61,544 bases of DNA from an uncultured Oscillospiraceae bacterium (GTDB taxonomy: Bacteria > Bacillota > Clostridia > Oscillospirales > Oscillospiraceae): positions 1 through 61,544 of the forward strand of contig CAKTOW010000012.1 in assembly GCA_934590325.1 (NCBI GenBank), written 5' to 3'. A program made the position numbers and the translations under genes. Each line of letters opens with the position of its first letter. The stretch's first letter is position 1. Below the pieces are notes generated by a model that saw only the letters and a list, made by a program, of their open reading frames with translations, searched no databases and was not told where the DNA came from. This document shows positions 49,772 to 58,032 of this stretch, piece by piece.

Positions 49772-50266
49772 TTATTTGGTGTCTTCGTGGTCATGGTAGA
49801 GGGAGGGGAACATGGCGCGCAGCAGGTCGTAGGTGCGGTTGTGGCTCTCCACCCATTCGCTGTGCTCCTGCGCCAGCTTTTCCTTGTCGCCGCACATTTC
49901 GAGGGCGTGGCAGGTCTCTACATACGCCTTCTGCATCTGGCGCATACGCGCGCTCATGTGCTGCAGCAGGCTCATGATCTTGGCAGGCTTTTCACGGAAA
50001 TAGGCGCTGAAATTGTCGTAGGTTATCTCGCTGACAATGGTGTTTTCCAGCGCTACCGCGGTGGTGTTGCGCTGGCGGGATTCCAGAAAGCTGATGACGT
50101 TGAAAAAGTCGCCCTCACGCAGCGTCACCACCTCCAGCTGCTCCGGCGTGCCGTAGTCGAAATAGACGCCCACGCTGCCGTAGAGAATGTTGTACATGCT
50201 CATGACCATCTCTTTAGGACGGCAAATTATCTCGCCCTTTTTGTAACGTTTTTCGGTGTTTGGCAT
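49772..50266 (-). CDS. Cyclic nucleotide-binding-domain protein without DNA-binding domain
   Basis: A 164-residue protein. A CRP-like beta-roll covers residues about 5-100 (YNILYGSVGVYFDYG, LREGDFFNVISFLESRQRNT). A helical C-terminal segment follows (LLQHMSARMRQMQKAYVETC). The HTH expected of Crp/Fnr factors is absent. It may be an allosteric partner, or a regulator that lost its HTH. The start has AGGAGG. It is divergent from Mini-III. Confidence 0.75.
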   Translation of the reverse strand: MPNTEKRYKKGEIICRPKEMVMSMYNILYGSVGVYFDYGTPEQLEVVTLREGDFFNVISFLESRQRNTTAVALENTIVSEITYDNFSAYFREKPAKIMSLLQHMSARMRQMQKAYVETCHALEMCGDKEKLAQEHSEWVESHNRTYDLLRAMFPSLYHDHEDTK

Positions 50267-50399
50267 ATAACGACCTCCTGTAAAAGTGTAGGAATTATTT
50301 CCAGTGGTTATTGTATCACGGCGGGGGGCGGATGTCGATAGTTTTCCTTGCCAAAGCTGCGGAAAAGTGGCATAATGTTGGGCAAGAGGAAGTGATATT

Positions 50400-50801
50400 T
50401 TGAACTATTTCGCACCCCAATTATCAACCGAGGAGCTGTACAAAATGAGCGCCATCGCCCTGGCACACATGGGCGACGCGGTGTACGAGACCCTGGTGCG
50501 CACGTGGCTGTGTGTCCACGGTACGGCGACAGGGAAGGACCTGCACCGGGCCACCATCGCGTTGGTCTGTGCCCCGGCGCAGGCGGAGAAGATGCAGAAG
50601 ATACTGCCCCTGCTGACGGAGGAGGAGCTGGCGGTGTACAAGCGCGGGCGGAACGCCAATGTGCATACCATGTCCCGCAGCGCCAGCCCCGCACAGTACC
50701 ACGCCGCCACAGGGCTGGAGTGCCTGATGGGGTATCTGTACCTGAAGGGCGGGAAGGACAGGGCGGAGCAGCTGTTCCGCGAGATGATGAAGGAGGGCTG
50801 A
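50400..50801 (+). CDS. mrnC: Mini-ribonuclease III
   Basis: A 133-residue RNase III-type catalytic domain without dsRBD. ALAHMGDAVYETLVRTWLCV has the conserved Asp in the DAVYE motif, and HRATIALVCAPAQAE and YKRGRNANVHTMSRSASPAQ (RRGRN-like) follow. GLECLMGYLYLKGGKDRAEQ is the second acidic motif. MrnC matures 23S rRNA. The start is TTG at 50400, after AGGAAGTGAT, an almost ideal SD; the next ATG (50445) would remove a conserved part. Two bases before rqcH. Confidence 0.92.
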   Translation: MNYFAPQLSTEELYKMSAIALAHMGDAVYETLVRTWLCVHGTATGKDLHRATIALVCAPAQAEKMQKILPLLTEEELAVYKRGRNANVHTMSRSASPAQYHAATGLECLMGYLYLKGGKDRAEQLFREMMKEG

Positions 50802-50802
50802 T

Positions 50803-52539
50803 ATGCCGCTGGATGCCGTATGTTTACAGGGCGTGGTGGCGGAGCTGGCAACCCAGATCACCGGGAGCCGTATCGAGAAGATACAACAGCCCGCCCGCGA
50901 CCAGGTGGTGCTGCTGCTGCGGGGCAGCCGCAGACTGCTGCTGTCCGCCGGGGGCGGGCAGCCACGGCTGCATCTGACCGGGCTGCTGCGGGACAATCCC
51001 GCCCAGCCGCCCATGTTCTGCATGCTGCTGCGGAAGTATCTTTCCGGCGGCATTATCGAGGAGGTAGAGCAGATACCGCTGGAAAGAGTGGTGAAGCTGC
51101 ACATTTCCGCCGCCGATGAAATGGGCGAGCGCAGTAGGTTCAGCCTGATACTGGAGGCGTTCCCGCGCCGCGCGAATATCATCCTGACGGACAGGGAAGG
51201 GCGCGTGCTGGACTGCCTGCGGCGGATAGATCTTGAGATGAACCCCGACCGGCAGGTGCTGCCGGGGCTGTTTTACCGTTTGCCTGCAGCGCCTGACAAG
51301 GTATCTCCCTTCACGGTAACAGAGGAAGGATATGCCGCGCTTGCCGCGGCGGCGGAGGCGGACGTGCCCACGGACAAGTGGCTGGTGGATACGTTCAACG
51401 GCATTTCGCCGCTGGTGGCGCGGGAGCTGGCCTTCCGCGCCTGCGGCAGCGTGGATGTCCCCGTGCCGGAGGCGGCCGGGGCGTTGTGGCGGGCCTTCTC
51501 CATGTGGCGGGATACTGTGAATGAAAACCACTTTACACCCGTTATGTTGAAACGCGCCGGGGCACCCATGGACTTCACCTATATGGACATCGGGCAGTAC
51601 GGCGGCGCGGCGGAGGCGGAGCGGTACGATAGCTTCTCCGCGCTGCTGGACGACTTCTACGCCAAGCGGGAGCAGGCGGAGAGGGTGAAGCAGAAGGGGC
51701 AGGACCTGCTGAAGACCGCCAACAATGCCGCCGCCCGGCTGCGGCGGAAGATCGCCATGCAGGAAAAGGAACTTCTGGACAGCAAAGACCGGGATCAATG
51801 GCGCATTTACGGTGAATTGATCACTGCGAACCTGTACCGCATGGAGCGGGGCATGGGGCGCCTGACGGCGCAGAATTACTATGATCCCGACTGCGGGGAG
51901 ATGGATATACCGCTGGACGTGCGCCTTTCGCCCCAGGAGAACGCGGCGAAGTACTTCAAGAAGTACACCAAGGCCAAGACGGCGGAGCGGTACATCACGG
52001 AGCAGCTGGAGAAGGGACGGGCGGAGCTGCAGTATCTGGAGAGCGTGCTGCAGGAGCTGGCGCTGGCGGAAAGCGAGCAGGACTTCAACGACATCCGGGC
52101 GGAGCTGACCGACGGGGGTTATCTGCGGACGAAGGGGAAAAAGCAGCCCTTCCAGCGGCCCAGCAAGCCCAGAGAGTTCCGGTCCAGCAGCGGGCTGCGC
52201 ATCCTGGTGGGGCGCAACAACCGGCAGAACGACCGGCTGACGGCGAAGGACGCGGAGAAGTGGGACCTGTGGTTCCACACACAGAAGATACACGGTTCCC
52301 ACGTGATACTGTCCACCGGTGGCGGACAACCCGATGCGCAGAGCATAGCGGAGGCGGCGGCACTGGCGGCGTATTTCTCCCAGGCGCAAAACAGCACAAA
52401 AGTGCCCGTTGACTTCACCCAGGTGAAGTATGTGAAGAAGCCCGCCGGGGCCAGGCCGGGCATGGTGATATACACCACGTATCAGACGATGCTGGCGGAC
52501 CCGGATGAAAAGCTGGTGCACACTTTGGCCGTAAGGTGA
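50803..52539 (+). CDS. rqcH: Rqc2/NFACT family ribosome quality control protein RqcH
   Basis: A 578-residue NFACT protein recruiting tRNA-Ala to stalled 50S subunits for C-terminal alanine tailing. The N-domain opens LDAVCLQGVVAELATQITGS and contains PPMFCMLLRKYLSGGIIEEV. A long coiled-coil lies near residues 285-430. NFACT-R begins RSSSGLRILVGRNNRQNDRL, with DLWFHTQKIHGSHVIL and the C-terminal VKYVKKPAGARPGMVIY. It is complete. Formerly annotated as a fibronectin-binding protein. Confidence 0.95.
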   Translation: MPLDAVCLQGVVAELATQITGSRIEKIQQPARDQVVLLLRGSRRLLLSAGGGQPRLHLTGLLRDNPAQPPMFCMLLRKYLSGGIIEEVEQIPLERVVKLHISAADEMGERSRFSLILEAFPRRANIILTDREGRVLDCLRRIDLEMNPDRQVLPGLFYRLPAAPDKVSPFTVTEEGYAALAAAAEADVPTDKWLVDTFNGISPLVARELAFRACGSVDVPVPEAAGALWRAFSMWRDTVNENHFTPVMLKRAGAPMDFTYMDIGQYGGAAEAERYDSFSALLDDFYAKREQAERVKQKGQDLLKTANNAAARLRRKIAMQEKELLDSKDRDQWRIYGELITANLYRMERGMGRLTAQNYYDPDCGEMDIPLDVRLSPQENAAKYFKKYTKAKTAERYITEQLEKGRAELQYLESVLQELALAESEQDFNDIRAELTDGGYLRTKGKKQPFQRPSKPREFRSSSGLRILVGRNNRQNDRLTAKDAEKWDLWFHTQKIHGSHVILSTGGGQPDAQSIAEAAALAAYFSQAQNSTKVPVDFTQVKYVKKPAGARPGMVIYTTYQTMLADPDEKLVHTLAVR

Positions 52540-52650
52540 CCCTTTTGGTGAAGTATTTGTCCAAGGTATCTTGGGCGTTTTTGGAGGAAATGGTGACCTG
52601 TTTGGTGACGATGGGGTGATGTGAACGCGAAAAACGGAGGAGGGATACAG

Positions 52651-52968
52651 GTGCTGGCATACGCGATACTGATGTGGGGGATAGGGGCGCTGTTTCTGAT
52701 GCTGGGTATCCTGATTTATCGAGGAAAGACTGAACTGATCCATGGGTACCACCGGAAAAAGGTGAAGCCGGAGGACGAAAAAGCTTACGGACAGGCTTTT
52801 GCCAAGGGACTGTTTGTGATTTCCGCAGCGCTTATTGTCAGCGGTATGATCGCCCTATTCGCACCATCCGGAATGGCGGCTGCGCTGGTCGTCCTCTTTG
52901 CCGGGCTGTTCGCCGCGTTTTTTGTTCTTTGGCGAGTTCAGCGGCGGTATAACGGCGGGGTGTTCTGA
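52651..52968 (+). CDS. DUF3784 family small membrane protein
   Basis: A 105-residue protein with three membrane helices: AYAILMWGIGALFLMLGILI, LFVISAALIVSGMIALFA and AALVVLFAGLFAAFFVLW. The loop YHRKKVKPEDEKAYGQAFAK resembles DUF3784. GTG 52651 was chosen because GGAGGAGGG is 7 bases upstream; an in-frame GTG at 52621 has no SD. The function is unknown. The preceding 110 bases hold two similar GGTGACC...TTGGTGA stretches but no gene. Confidence 0.75.
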   Translation: MLAYAILMWGIGALFLMLGILIYRGKTELIHGYHRKKVKPEDEKAYGQAFAKGLFVISAALIVSGMIALFAPSGMAAALVVLFAGLFAAFFVLWRVQRRYNGGVF

Positions 52969-53051
52969 CTGTCAACGGGGAAAGTGTTGATGGGACGGAG
53001 GCGTTATGGGGCGCAAGAGGGAGAAACGGATCCTGTGAACCGAAAACTCTG

Positions 53052-53078
53052 AAAAAGACCGCCTTTCGGCGGTCTTTT
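53052..53078. terminator. Intrinsic terminator
   Basis: AAAAAGACCGCC / GGCGGTCTTTT with a TTTC loop, between the DUF3784 gene (+) and DUF378 gene (-). Confidence 0.9.
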
Positions 53079-53086
53079 CGTTATCC

Positions 53087-53293
53087 TCAGGCATCGGTGG
53101 TGCTGTCACGGAACAGGAGCGTGATGCACCACAGGCCGGCGAGACCAACCAGGGCGTAGACGACGCGGCTGATGGGGGCGGCCTGGCCGCCGAAGATGGC
53201 CGCCACGCAGTCGAAGCGGAACAGGCCCACGGCGCCCCAGTTCAGGGCACCGATGATGACCAGCGCCAGCGCGATGCGATCGAGTACTTTCAT
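53087..53293 (-). CDS. DUF378 family small membrane protein
   Basis: A 68-residue protein with two helices. VLDRIALALVIIGALNWGAV and the end YALVGLAGLWCITLLF are characteristic of DUF378 (YuzA-like). ATG 53293 follows GGAGGTCATGTATAT on the minus strand. The function is unknown. Confidence 0.85.
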   Translation of the reverse strand: MKVLDRIALALVIIGALNWGAVGLFRFDCVAAIFGGQAAPISRVVYALVGLAGLWCITLLFRDSTTDA

Positions 53294-53486
53294 ATATACA
53301 TGACCTCCATTCGTTTGAGACTGCTGCTTACCGTAGCATTTCCCGGGGAAGTGGAGGATATGCACAAAAAATTTTTGAGATTACCTGAATAAAATTGGAA
53401 AAGCGATTGCAAAAACCGCGGTGATTTGGTATTATCAGCGTAGAACAATTTGTACACGACCATGTACATACACTAAGGAGGAGACC

Positions 53487-54770
53487 ATGAACAAGAAGTT
53501 TGACAAGCTGGGCTTTTATCCCGCGGATATCCTGCTGCCCAAGGGCCAGGACATGACCAAGTGGGCGGTCGTCGCCTGCGATCAGTTCACCTCTGAGCCG
53601 GAGTACTGGCAGGCGGTGGAGGAGAAAGTGGGCGACGCGCCCTCTACCCTGCGCCTGATCCTGCCGGAAGCCAACCTGAAGGCACCCAACGTGGACGAGT
53701 ACATCGAGAATATCAACGATGCCATGAAGAAGTATCTGGCCGAGGGCGTGTTCGAGACCCTGACCGACTCCCTCATCTACATCGAGCGGCAGCAGTCCGA
53801 CGGCAAGATCCGCCACGGTCTGATCGGCATGGTGGACCTGGACGCCTATGACTTCACCCCCGGCTCCGGCGCGCTCATCCGCGCCACCGAGGGCACCGTG
53901 CTGGACCGCATCCCGCCCCGGGCCAAGGTGCGCCGCAACGCGCCCATCGAGCTGCCCCACGTGATGCTGCTGATCGACGACCCCGACAAGACCGTTATCG
54001 AGCCCCTGACCGCCGCTGCCGACGGGATGGAGAAGGTCTATGATTTTGACCTGATGCAGAACGGCGGCCATATCCGCGGCTTCAAGCTGTCCGATAAGCA
54101 GATCGACGCCGTGGCCGACGCGCTGGAGGGTCTGACCACCGACGCGGCGATGAAGAAGAAGTACGGCGTGTCCGGCGTGGCGCCCCTGCTGTTCGCCGTG
54201 GGCGACGGCAACCACTCCCTGGCTACCGCCAAGGCCTGCTACGAGGAGCAGAAGAAGGGCAAGACTCCGGAGGAGTATCTGGCGCTGCCCGCACGCTACG
54301 CGCTGGTGGAGGTGGTCAACAATCACGACGATGCGCTGCAGTTCGAGCCCATCCACCGGGTGCTGTTCGGCGTGGACCATCAGAAGTTCATGGACGCCTT
54401 CCGCGCGGCGTATCCCAACGCCTACGAGGGCAAGGGCGACGGACACACCATCGAGTTCGTGTGGAACGGCGAGAGCCACTTCATCACCGTGCCCGATCCC
54501 AAGGTGCAGCTGGCTGTGGGTACCCTGCAGGCGGTCATTGACCAGTACCTGAAGGACAACGGCGGCGAGGTGGACTATATCCACGGTGACGACGTGACCC
54601 GCGAGCTGGGCAGCAAGAGCGGCAACATGGGCTTCCTGCTGCCCGCCATGGGCAAGGAGCAGCTGTTCAAGACCGTTATGGCCGACGGCGTGCTGCCCCG
54701 CAAAACGTTCTCCATGGGGCACGCCCAGGACAAGCGGTACTATATCGAGGCCCGCAAGATCGTCAAGTAA
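53487..54770 (+). CDS. DUF1015 family protein
   Basis: A 427-residue DUF1015 protein. It opens FDKLGFYPADILLPKGQDMT and contains DQFTSEPEYW, LIYIERQQSDGKIRHGLIGM and AVGDGNHSLATAKACYEEQK, the signature GDGNHS motif with its His. The family is widespread in anaerobes and has no settled function; it has been linked to D-3-phosphoglycerate dehydrogenase/SerC neighbourhoods, not seen here. SD AAGGAGGAG precedes ATG. Confidence 0.9.
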   Translation: MNKKFDKLGFYPADILLPKGQDMTKWAVVACDQFTSEPEYWQAVEEKVGDAPSTLRLILPEANLKAPNVDEYIENINDAMKKYLAEGVFETLTDSLIYIERQQSDGKIRHGLIGMVDLDAYDFTPGSGALIRATEGTVLDRIPPRAKVRRNAPIELPHVMLLIDDPDKTVIEPLTAAADGMEKVYDFDLMQNGGHIRGFKLSDKQIDAVADALEGLTTDAAMKKKYGVSGVAPLLFAVGDGNHSLATAKACYEEQKKGKTPEEYLALPARYALVEVVNNHDDALQFEPIHRVLFGVDHQKFMDAFRAAYPNAYEGKGDGHTIEFVWNGESHFITVPDPKVQLAVGTLQAVIDQYLKDNGGEVDYIHGDDVTRELGSKSGNMGFLLPAMGKEQLFKTVMADGVLPRKTFSMGHAQDKRYYIEARKIVK

Positions 54771-54799
54771 GGCTGGCGCGGCTGAGAAGGGTATGCTAT

Positions 54800-54834
54800 A
54801 ATAGTGCTGCGGCATTGCCGCAGCACTATTTTTT
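54800..54834 (+). terminator. Terminator placed directly before ispE
   Basis: AATAGTGCTGCGGCA / TGCCGCAGCACTATT stem followed by a T-run. It overlaps a TATAAT (54797-54802) and ends 13 bases before the ispE ATG, so it may end the DUF1015 transcript or attenuate ispE. Confidence 0.85.
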
Positions 54835-54847
54835 GTGAGGGAACGCC

Positions 54848-55696
54848 ATGAGGTGTACGGAAAGAGCGCATGCAAAGGTGAATCTGACGCTGGAGGTAGG
54901 GGCGAAGCGGGCGGACGGGTACCACGAGGTCACGTCCGTCATGCAGCGTATCGGCCTGTGGGACACGGTGACGGTGGAACGAGGCACCGGGCGGGACAGA
55001 CTTCTCTGCGACGCGCCGGTGACGGAGGACGAGAACGACAATCTGTGCATGAGAGCCGCGAAGGTATTTTTCGCCGAGACGGGATTGAAAAGCGACGGTG
55101 TGACCGTCACACTGGAAAAGCGTATCCCCATGCAGGCGGGATTGGGCGGCGGCAGCAGCGACGCGGCGGCGGTGCTGCGGGCGCTACGGACGCTGTACGA
55201 CAGCGGTATCGGCGACGGCGCGCTGGAGAGCATGGGGGCGAAGCTGGGCAGCGACGTGCCGTTTTTTATCCGGGGCGGAACACAGCTTGCCACGGGGCGG
55301 GGCGAGGTCGTCTCCCCCCTGCCGCCGCTGACGGCGGGCTGGTTCGTGGTGGTGAAGCCGGAGGCAGGGTACTCCACGGCGGAGATGTACCGCCGGCTGG
55401 ACGAGCCGGGTTCGGCGCTGGTGCGGAACAGCCGCTATATGCAGGACGCGGTGGCGGCGAACAACGTCCACGCGGTGGCGGCGGAGCTGCACAACAGCTT
55501 TGAGCGGGTGGTGCCGAAGGGCAGCAGCCTGCGGACCATCAAGGACGCGCTTCGGGCCCGGGGCGCGCTGGGTACGCTGCTCAGCGGCAGCGGCAGCGCA
55601 GTGTTCGGGCTGTTCGACGACCGGGAGGCTGCACTCGCGGCGGCGGATGCACTGCAGGAAACGTGGCCGCTGACTTTTTTGACGCAGCCGGTATAA
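54848..55696 (+). CDS. ispE: 4-diphosphocytidyl-2-C-methyl-D-erythritol kinase
   Basis: A 282-residue GHMP kinase of the MEP isoprenoid pathway. AHAKVNLTLEVGAKRADGYH is the N-terminus with the catalytic Lys region and HEVTSVMQ. KRIPMQAGLGGGSSDAAAVL is the ATP-binding motif 2, and LLSGSGSAVFGLF is motif 3. Its start lies after GAGGGAACGCC. It is complete; the next gene, spoIIR, follows after a terminator. Confidence 0.95.
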   Translation: MRCTERAHAKVNLTLEVGAKRADGYHEVTSVMQRIGLWDTVTVERGTGRDRLLCDAPVTEDENDNLCMRAAKVFFAETGLKSDGVTVTLEKRIPMQAGLGGGSSDAAAVLRALRTLYDSGIGDGALESMGAKLGSDVPFFIRGGTQLATGRGEVVSPLPPLTAGWFVVVKPEAGYSTAEMYRRLDEPGSALVRNSRYMQDAVAANNVHAVAAELHNSFERVVPKGSSLRTIKDALRARGALGTLLSGSGSAVFGLFDDREAALAAADALQETWPLTFLTQPV

Positions 55697-55703
55697 AAAG
55701 AGG

Positions 55704-55748
55704 AAACACCGTCCAGAATGTAGGAAATCTACAGAGGACGGTGTTTTT
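55704..55748 (+). terminator. Terminator whose right arm holds the spoIIR ribosome site
   Basis: AAACACCGTCC (55704-55714) pairs with GGACGGTGTTT (55736-55746), with an inner stem TGTAG/CTACA and a T-run. The AGAGGA used as SD for the spoIIR ATG at 55749 lies at the base of the right arm, so folding would also hide the SD. Confidence 0.85.
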
Positions 55749-56366
55749 ATGCATACATATTATAATAATAAGTGGAGACCGGTGGAGATCGCGGTGCTGC
55801 TGGCGCTGGCGGCGGTGCTGGTGTGGGGCGCGGCGTCGTTGCACCGGCAGGACGATCTGCAGGAGAAGATGGTGCGGCTGCACGTTATCGCCAATTCCGA
55901 CAGCGAGGACGACCAGGCCATGAAGCTGCGGGCGCGGGACGCGGTGTTGGCGCGGGCCACGGAGGTGCTGGAGCAGGCGGCGGACCGGGCGGAGGCCATG
56001 GAGAGGCTGCGAGAGGTGCTGCCGGAGCTGGAACAGGTGGCCTTCGACGCCTGCGGCGGGGCGTACCCGGTGCGGGCGGCGCTGGAGATGGCGGAGTTCC
56101 CGCGGAAGGAGTACGAGGGTTTCGCCCTGCCCGCGGGGGAGTACATGGCGCTGCGTGTCATCATCGGTGAGGGCGCGGGGCGGAACTGGTGGTGCGTGGT
56201 GTATCCGCCGCTGTGCACGGCCTCCTGCACGGAGGTGGAGGAGGCGGCGCTGGACGCCGGGATGGACGGCGAGGACGTGAAGCTGATCACGGAGCAGGAG
56301 GGGTACGTGCTGAAATTCCGGGCGGTGGAGCTGTGGGAGCGGCTGCGCCAGTGGATGGGGAAATAA
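55749..56366 (+). CDS. spoIIR: Stage II sporulation protein R
   Basis: A 205-residue SpoIIR, the forespore signal that activates SpoIIGA and so pro-sigma-E. An N-terminal membrane anchor (VEIAVLLALAAVLVWGAASL) precedes MVRLHVIANSDSEDDQAMKL, the family hallmark, and FPRKEYEGFALPAGEYMALR and GRNWWCVVYPPLCTAS. It indicates an endospore-forming lineage. ATG comes right after a terminator T-run. Confidence 0.95.
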   Translation: MHTYYNNKWRPVEIAVLLALAAVLVWGAASLHRQDDLQEKMVRLHVIANSDSEDDQAMKLRARDAVLARATEVLEQAADRAEAMERLREVLPELEQVAFDACGGAYPVRAALEMAEFPRKEYEGFALPAGEYMALRVIIGEGAGRNWWCVVYPPLCTASCTEVEEAALDAGMDGEDVKLITEQEGYVLKFRAVELWERLRQWMGK

Positions 56367-56393
56367 AAATAGAGAGGGCTGGCGAAAAAACTG

Positions 56394-56421
56394 TTGACAA
56401 ACGCAGGAAAACCTGTATAAT
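56394..56421 (+). promoter_or_regulatory. tRNA-Gln promoter
   Basis: Perfect TTGACA (56394) and TATAAT (56416) with a 16-base spacer, ending 22 bases before the tRNA. Confidence 0.9.
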
Positions 56422-56442
56422 AGTTTTTGTTCGTCAGAACAT

Positions 56443-56516
56443 AGCGGGATTGTGTAAAGGTAGCACAGCGGACTCTGACTCCGTATGTGAGGGTTCGAAT
56501 CCTTCTCCCGCTGCCA
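56443..56516 (+). tRNA. tRNA-Gln (CTG anticodon)
   Basis: A 74-base cloverleaf with encoded CCA. The acceptor AGCGGGA pairs with TCCCGCT. The anticodon arm GCGGA-CTCTGAC-TCCGT holds CTG. The T arm is GAGGG-TTCGAAT-CCTTC with one G-U pair. The D-loop region GTGTAAAGGTAGCAC is typical of Gln. Confidence 0.94.
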
Positions 56517-56520
56517 GATA

Positions 56521-56576
56521 AGCCTTACTTTTGAACCATAGCATGGTGTCGGAAGTAAGGCTTTTTCTTCTATCAG
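56521..56576 (+). terminator. Terminator after tRNA-Gln
   Basis: AGCCTTACTT pairs with AAGTAAGGCT (56563-56572) across a 32-base loop, followed by TTTTT. Confidence 0.8.
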
Positions 56577-56589
56577 GAGGGATGAGAGG

Positions 56590-57162
56590 ATGAGAGATGG
56601 ATCGAGGTGCGTGATGAAGAAAGAGAGGCTTGTTGTAGCCCAGCATACCTTTATGCTATCGGTATTGTTGATGATCAGTATCCCGGCAGCATACGCGATT
56701 ATGCTGATTTCCCATCAAGAATCAATCGGAGCATTCCTGCGAGTTCCGGGTGCGCTGCAAGTGACACTTCTCGTTGCGGTCATCTATCTTGCACTGCTGG
56801 TGACGCTTTTTTGTATGCGTTACCAGTGGGCCGCTGTTGCTGAAATATGTGAAGATCGGATAGTATTTTGGGCACTGTTTACGCACAGGACCTTTTACTA
56901 CAGTGATATGCATCATATTGGCGTTGACTATGGCTTATTGGAAGGCAGGAAGCAGTTTTGGATATATTTCAGCAAAACTCCCATTCCTGCGAAGTATTAT
57001 CACCGGATCAATCGGATGAAGCCGTCAAGGAGTTTTATGCGTGTGCAGTATTGCAAAAAGACTTATGAAAGGCTGGTGGCAAATACGCCGCCGCAAATCA
57101 GCAATCAGCTTCGAAAGTGTTATTCGACGATACGGCTGCACGATTTGGATAAGAAAGAGTAA
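56590..57162 (+). CDS. Hypothetical membrane protein, AT-rich
   Basis: A 190-residue protein. Two membrane helices (about 18-40 and 52-76) are followed by a basic, aromatic C-terminal domain (RIVFWALFTHRTFYYSDMHH onward) that might be a small PH-like fold. I do not recognise a family. AGGAGGG lies 7 bases before ATG 56590. Codons and base content are distinctly AT-richer than neighbours, suggesting recent arrival beside the tRNA gene, a common insertion site. Confidence 0.65.
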   Translation: MRDGSRCVMKKERLVVAQHTFMLSVLLMISIPAAYAIMLISHQESIGAFLRVPGALQVTLLVAVIYLALLVTLFCMRYQWAAVAEICEDRIVFWALFTHRTFYYSDMHHIGVDYGLLEGRKQFWIYFSKTPIPAKYYHRINRMKPSRSFMRVQYCKKTYERLVANTPPQISNQLRKCYSTIRLHDLDKKE

Positions 57163-57201
57163 CACGGTATTCGCCGCAGGTCGGTAAAGAGCACCCGCCT
57201 G

Positions 57202-57909
57202 GTGCGTTTGCAGGCGGTACTGCTGACGCTGGACGAGTACGAGGTCATTCGGCTGGTTGACTTGGAGCAGCAAACCCACGAACAGTGTGCCGCGCAAATG
57301 GACATTTCCCGTTCTACCGTGCAGGAGATTTACGAAGACGCACGGCGCAAGATCGCAGCGTGTCTTGTCCATGGGAAACCGCTGCACATCACCGGGGGAA
57401 ACTACCGCATCTGCGGAGGACAGGAGGCAGCCCACTGCGGCCGCTGCTGCCGGATGCAGAGAGCCAACACAGAAAAATCCGACAAAAAATGCAAAGGAGA
57501 TTCCATTATGAAAATTGCAGTTACCTATGAAAACGGTCAAATTTTTCAGCATTTCGGCCACACCGAACAGTTCAAGCTTTATGAAGCTGCGGACGGCAAA
57601 ATCACTCATGCGGAAGTCGTTGACACCAACGGCAGCGGTCACGGCGCACTGGCAGGCTTCCTGATGCAGAACGGCGTGGACACTTTGATTTGCGGAGGCA
57701 TCGGCGGCGGTGCGCAGGCAGCTCTGGCCGAAGCGGGCATCAAGCTCTACGGCGGTGTCAGCGGGGACGCTGACGCGGCGGTGAGCGCATTGCTCAGCGG
57801 AAATCTGGGCTACGATCCCAATGTTCACTGTGACCACCACGACCACGAGCATGGCGAGGAAGGTCACACCTGCGGTGACCACGGCTGCGGCAAGCATAGC
57901 TGCCATTGA
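57202..57909 (+). CDS. DUF134 + NafY/NifX-like fusion, N-terminally truncated
   Basis: A 235-residue frame from GTG 57202. Residues 1-70 are a DUF134 helix-turn-helix (LLTLDEYEVIRLVDLEQQTH, SRSTVQEIYEDARRKIAACL) lacking its usual first 25-30 residues. The stretch before it, in frame back to 57163, has no SD or start. Residues about 103-235 are a dinitrogenase Fe-Mo cofactor-type domain (IAVTYENGQIFQHFGHTEQF, TLICGGIGGGAQAALAEAGI) with a His/Cys-rich tail (HCDHHDHEHGEEGH). An internal ATG at about 57508 after AAAGGAGATT could express the C-domain alone. Confidence 0.75.
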   Translation: MRLQAVLLTLDEYEVIRLVDLEQQTHEQCAAQMDISRSTVQEIYEDARRKIAACLVHGKPLHITGGNYRICGGQEAAHCGRCCRMQRANTEKSDKKCKGDSIMKIAVTYENGQIFQHFGHTEQFKLYEAADGKITHAEVVDTNGSGHGALAGFLMQNGVDTLICGGIGGGAQAALAEAGIKLYGGVSGDADAAVSALLSGNLGYDPNVHCDHHDHEHGEEGHTCGDHGCGKHSCH

Positions 57910-57918
57910 GGGGCGCTC

Positions 57919-57936
57919 ATAAATTTAATAGTCACT
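57919..57936 (+). promoter_or_regulatory. Shared HxlR-type operator, copy 1
   Basis: ATAAATTTAATAGTCACT matches 58461-58478 at 16 of 18 bases. A TATAAT lies at 57978 for the pyridoxamine-oxidase-like gene. Confidence 0.6.
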
Positions 57937-58032
57937 CATAAACTGACCAATATCTTTTCCCCTCTTGGTATCTGCCCTATAATGAGTGCAACAAACGAGC
58001 TATAAAGCTCAAGATACAAGGAGGAACTTATC

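Noticed and set aside
52540..52650. Repeated GGTGACC..TTTGGTGA before DUF3784
   Set aside because: The two copies are short and imperfect, with no palindrome or promoter relation, so chance or minor duplication is likely.
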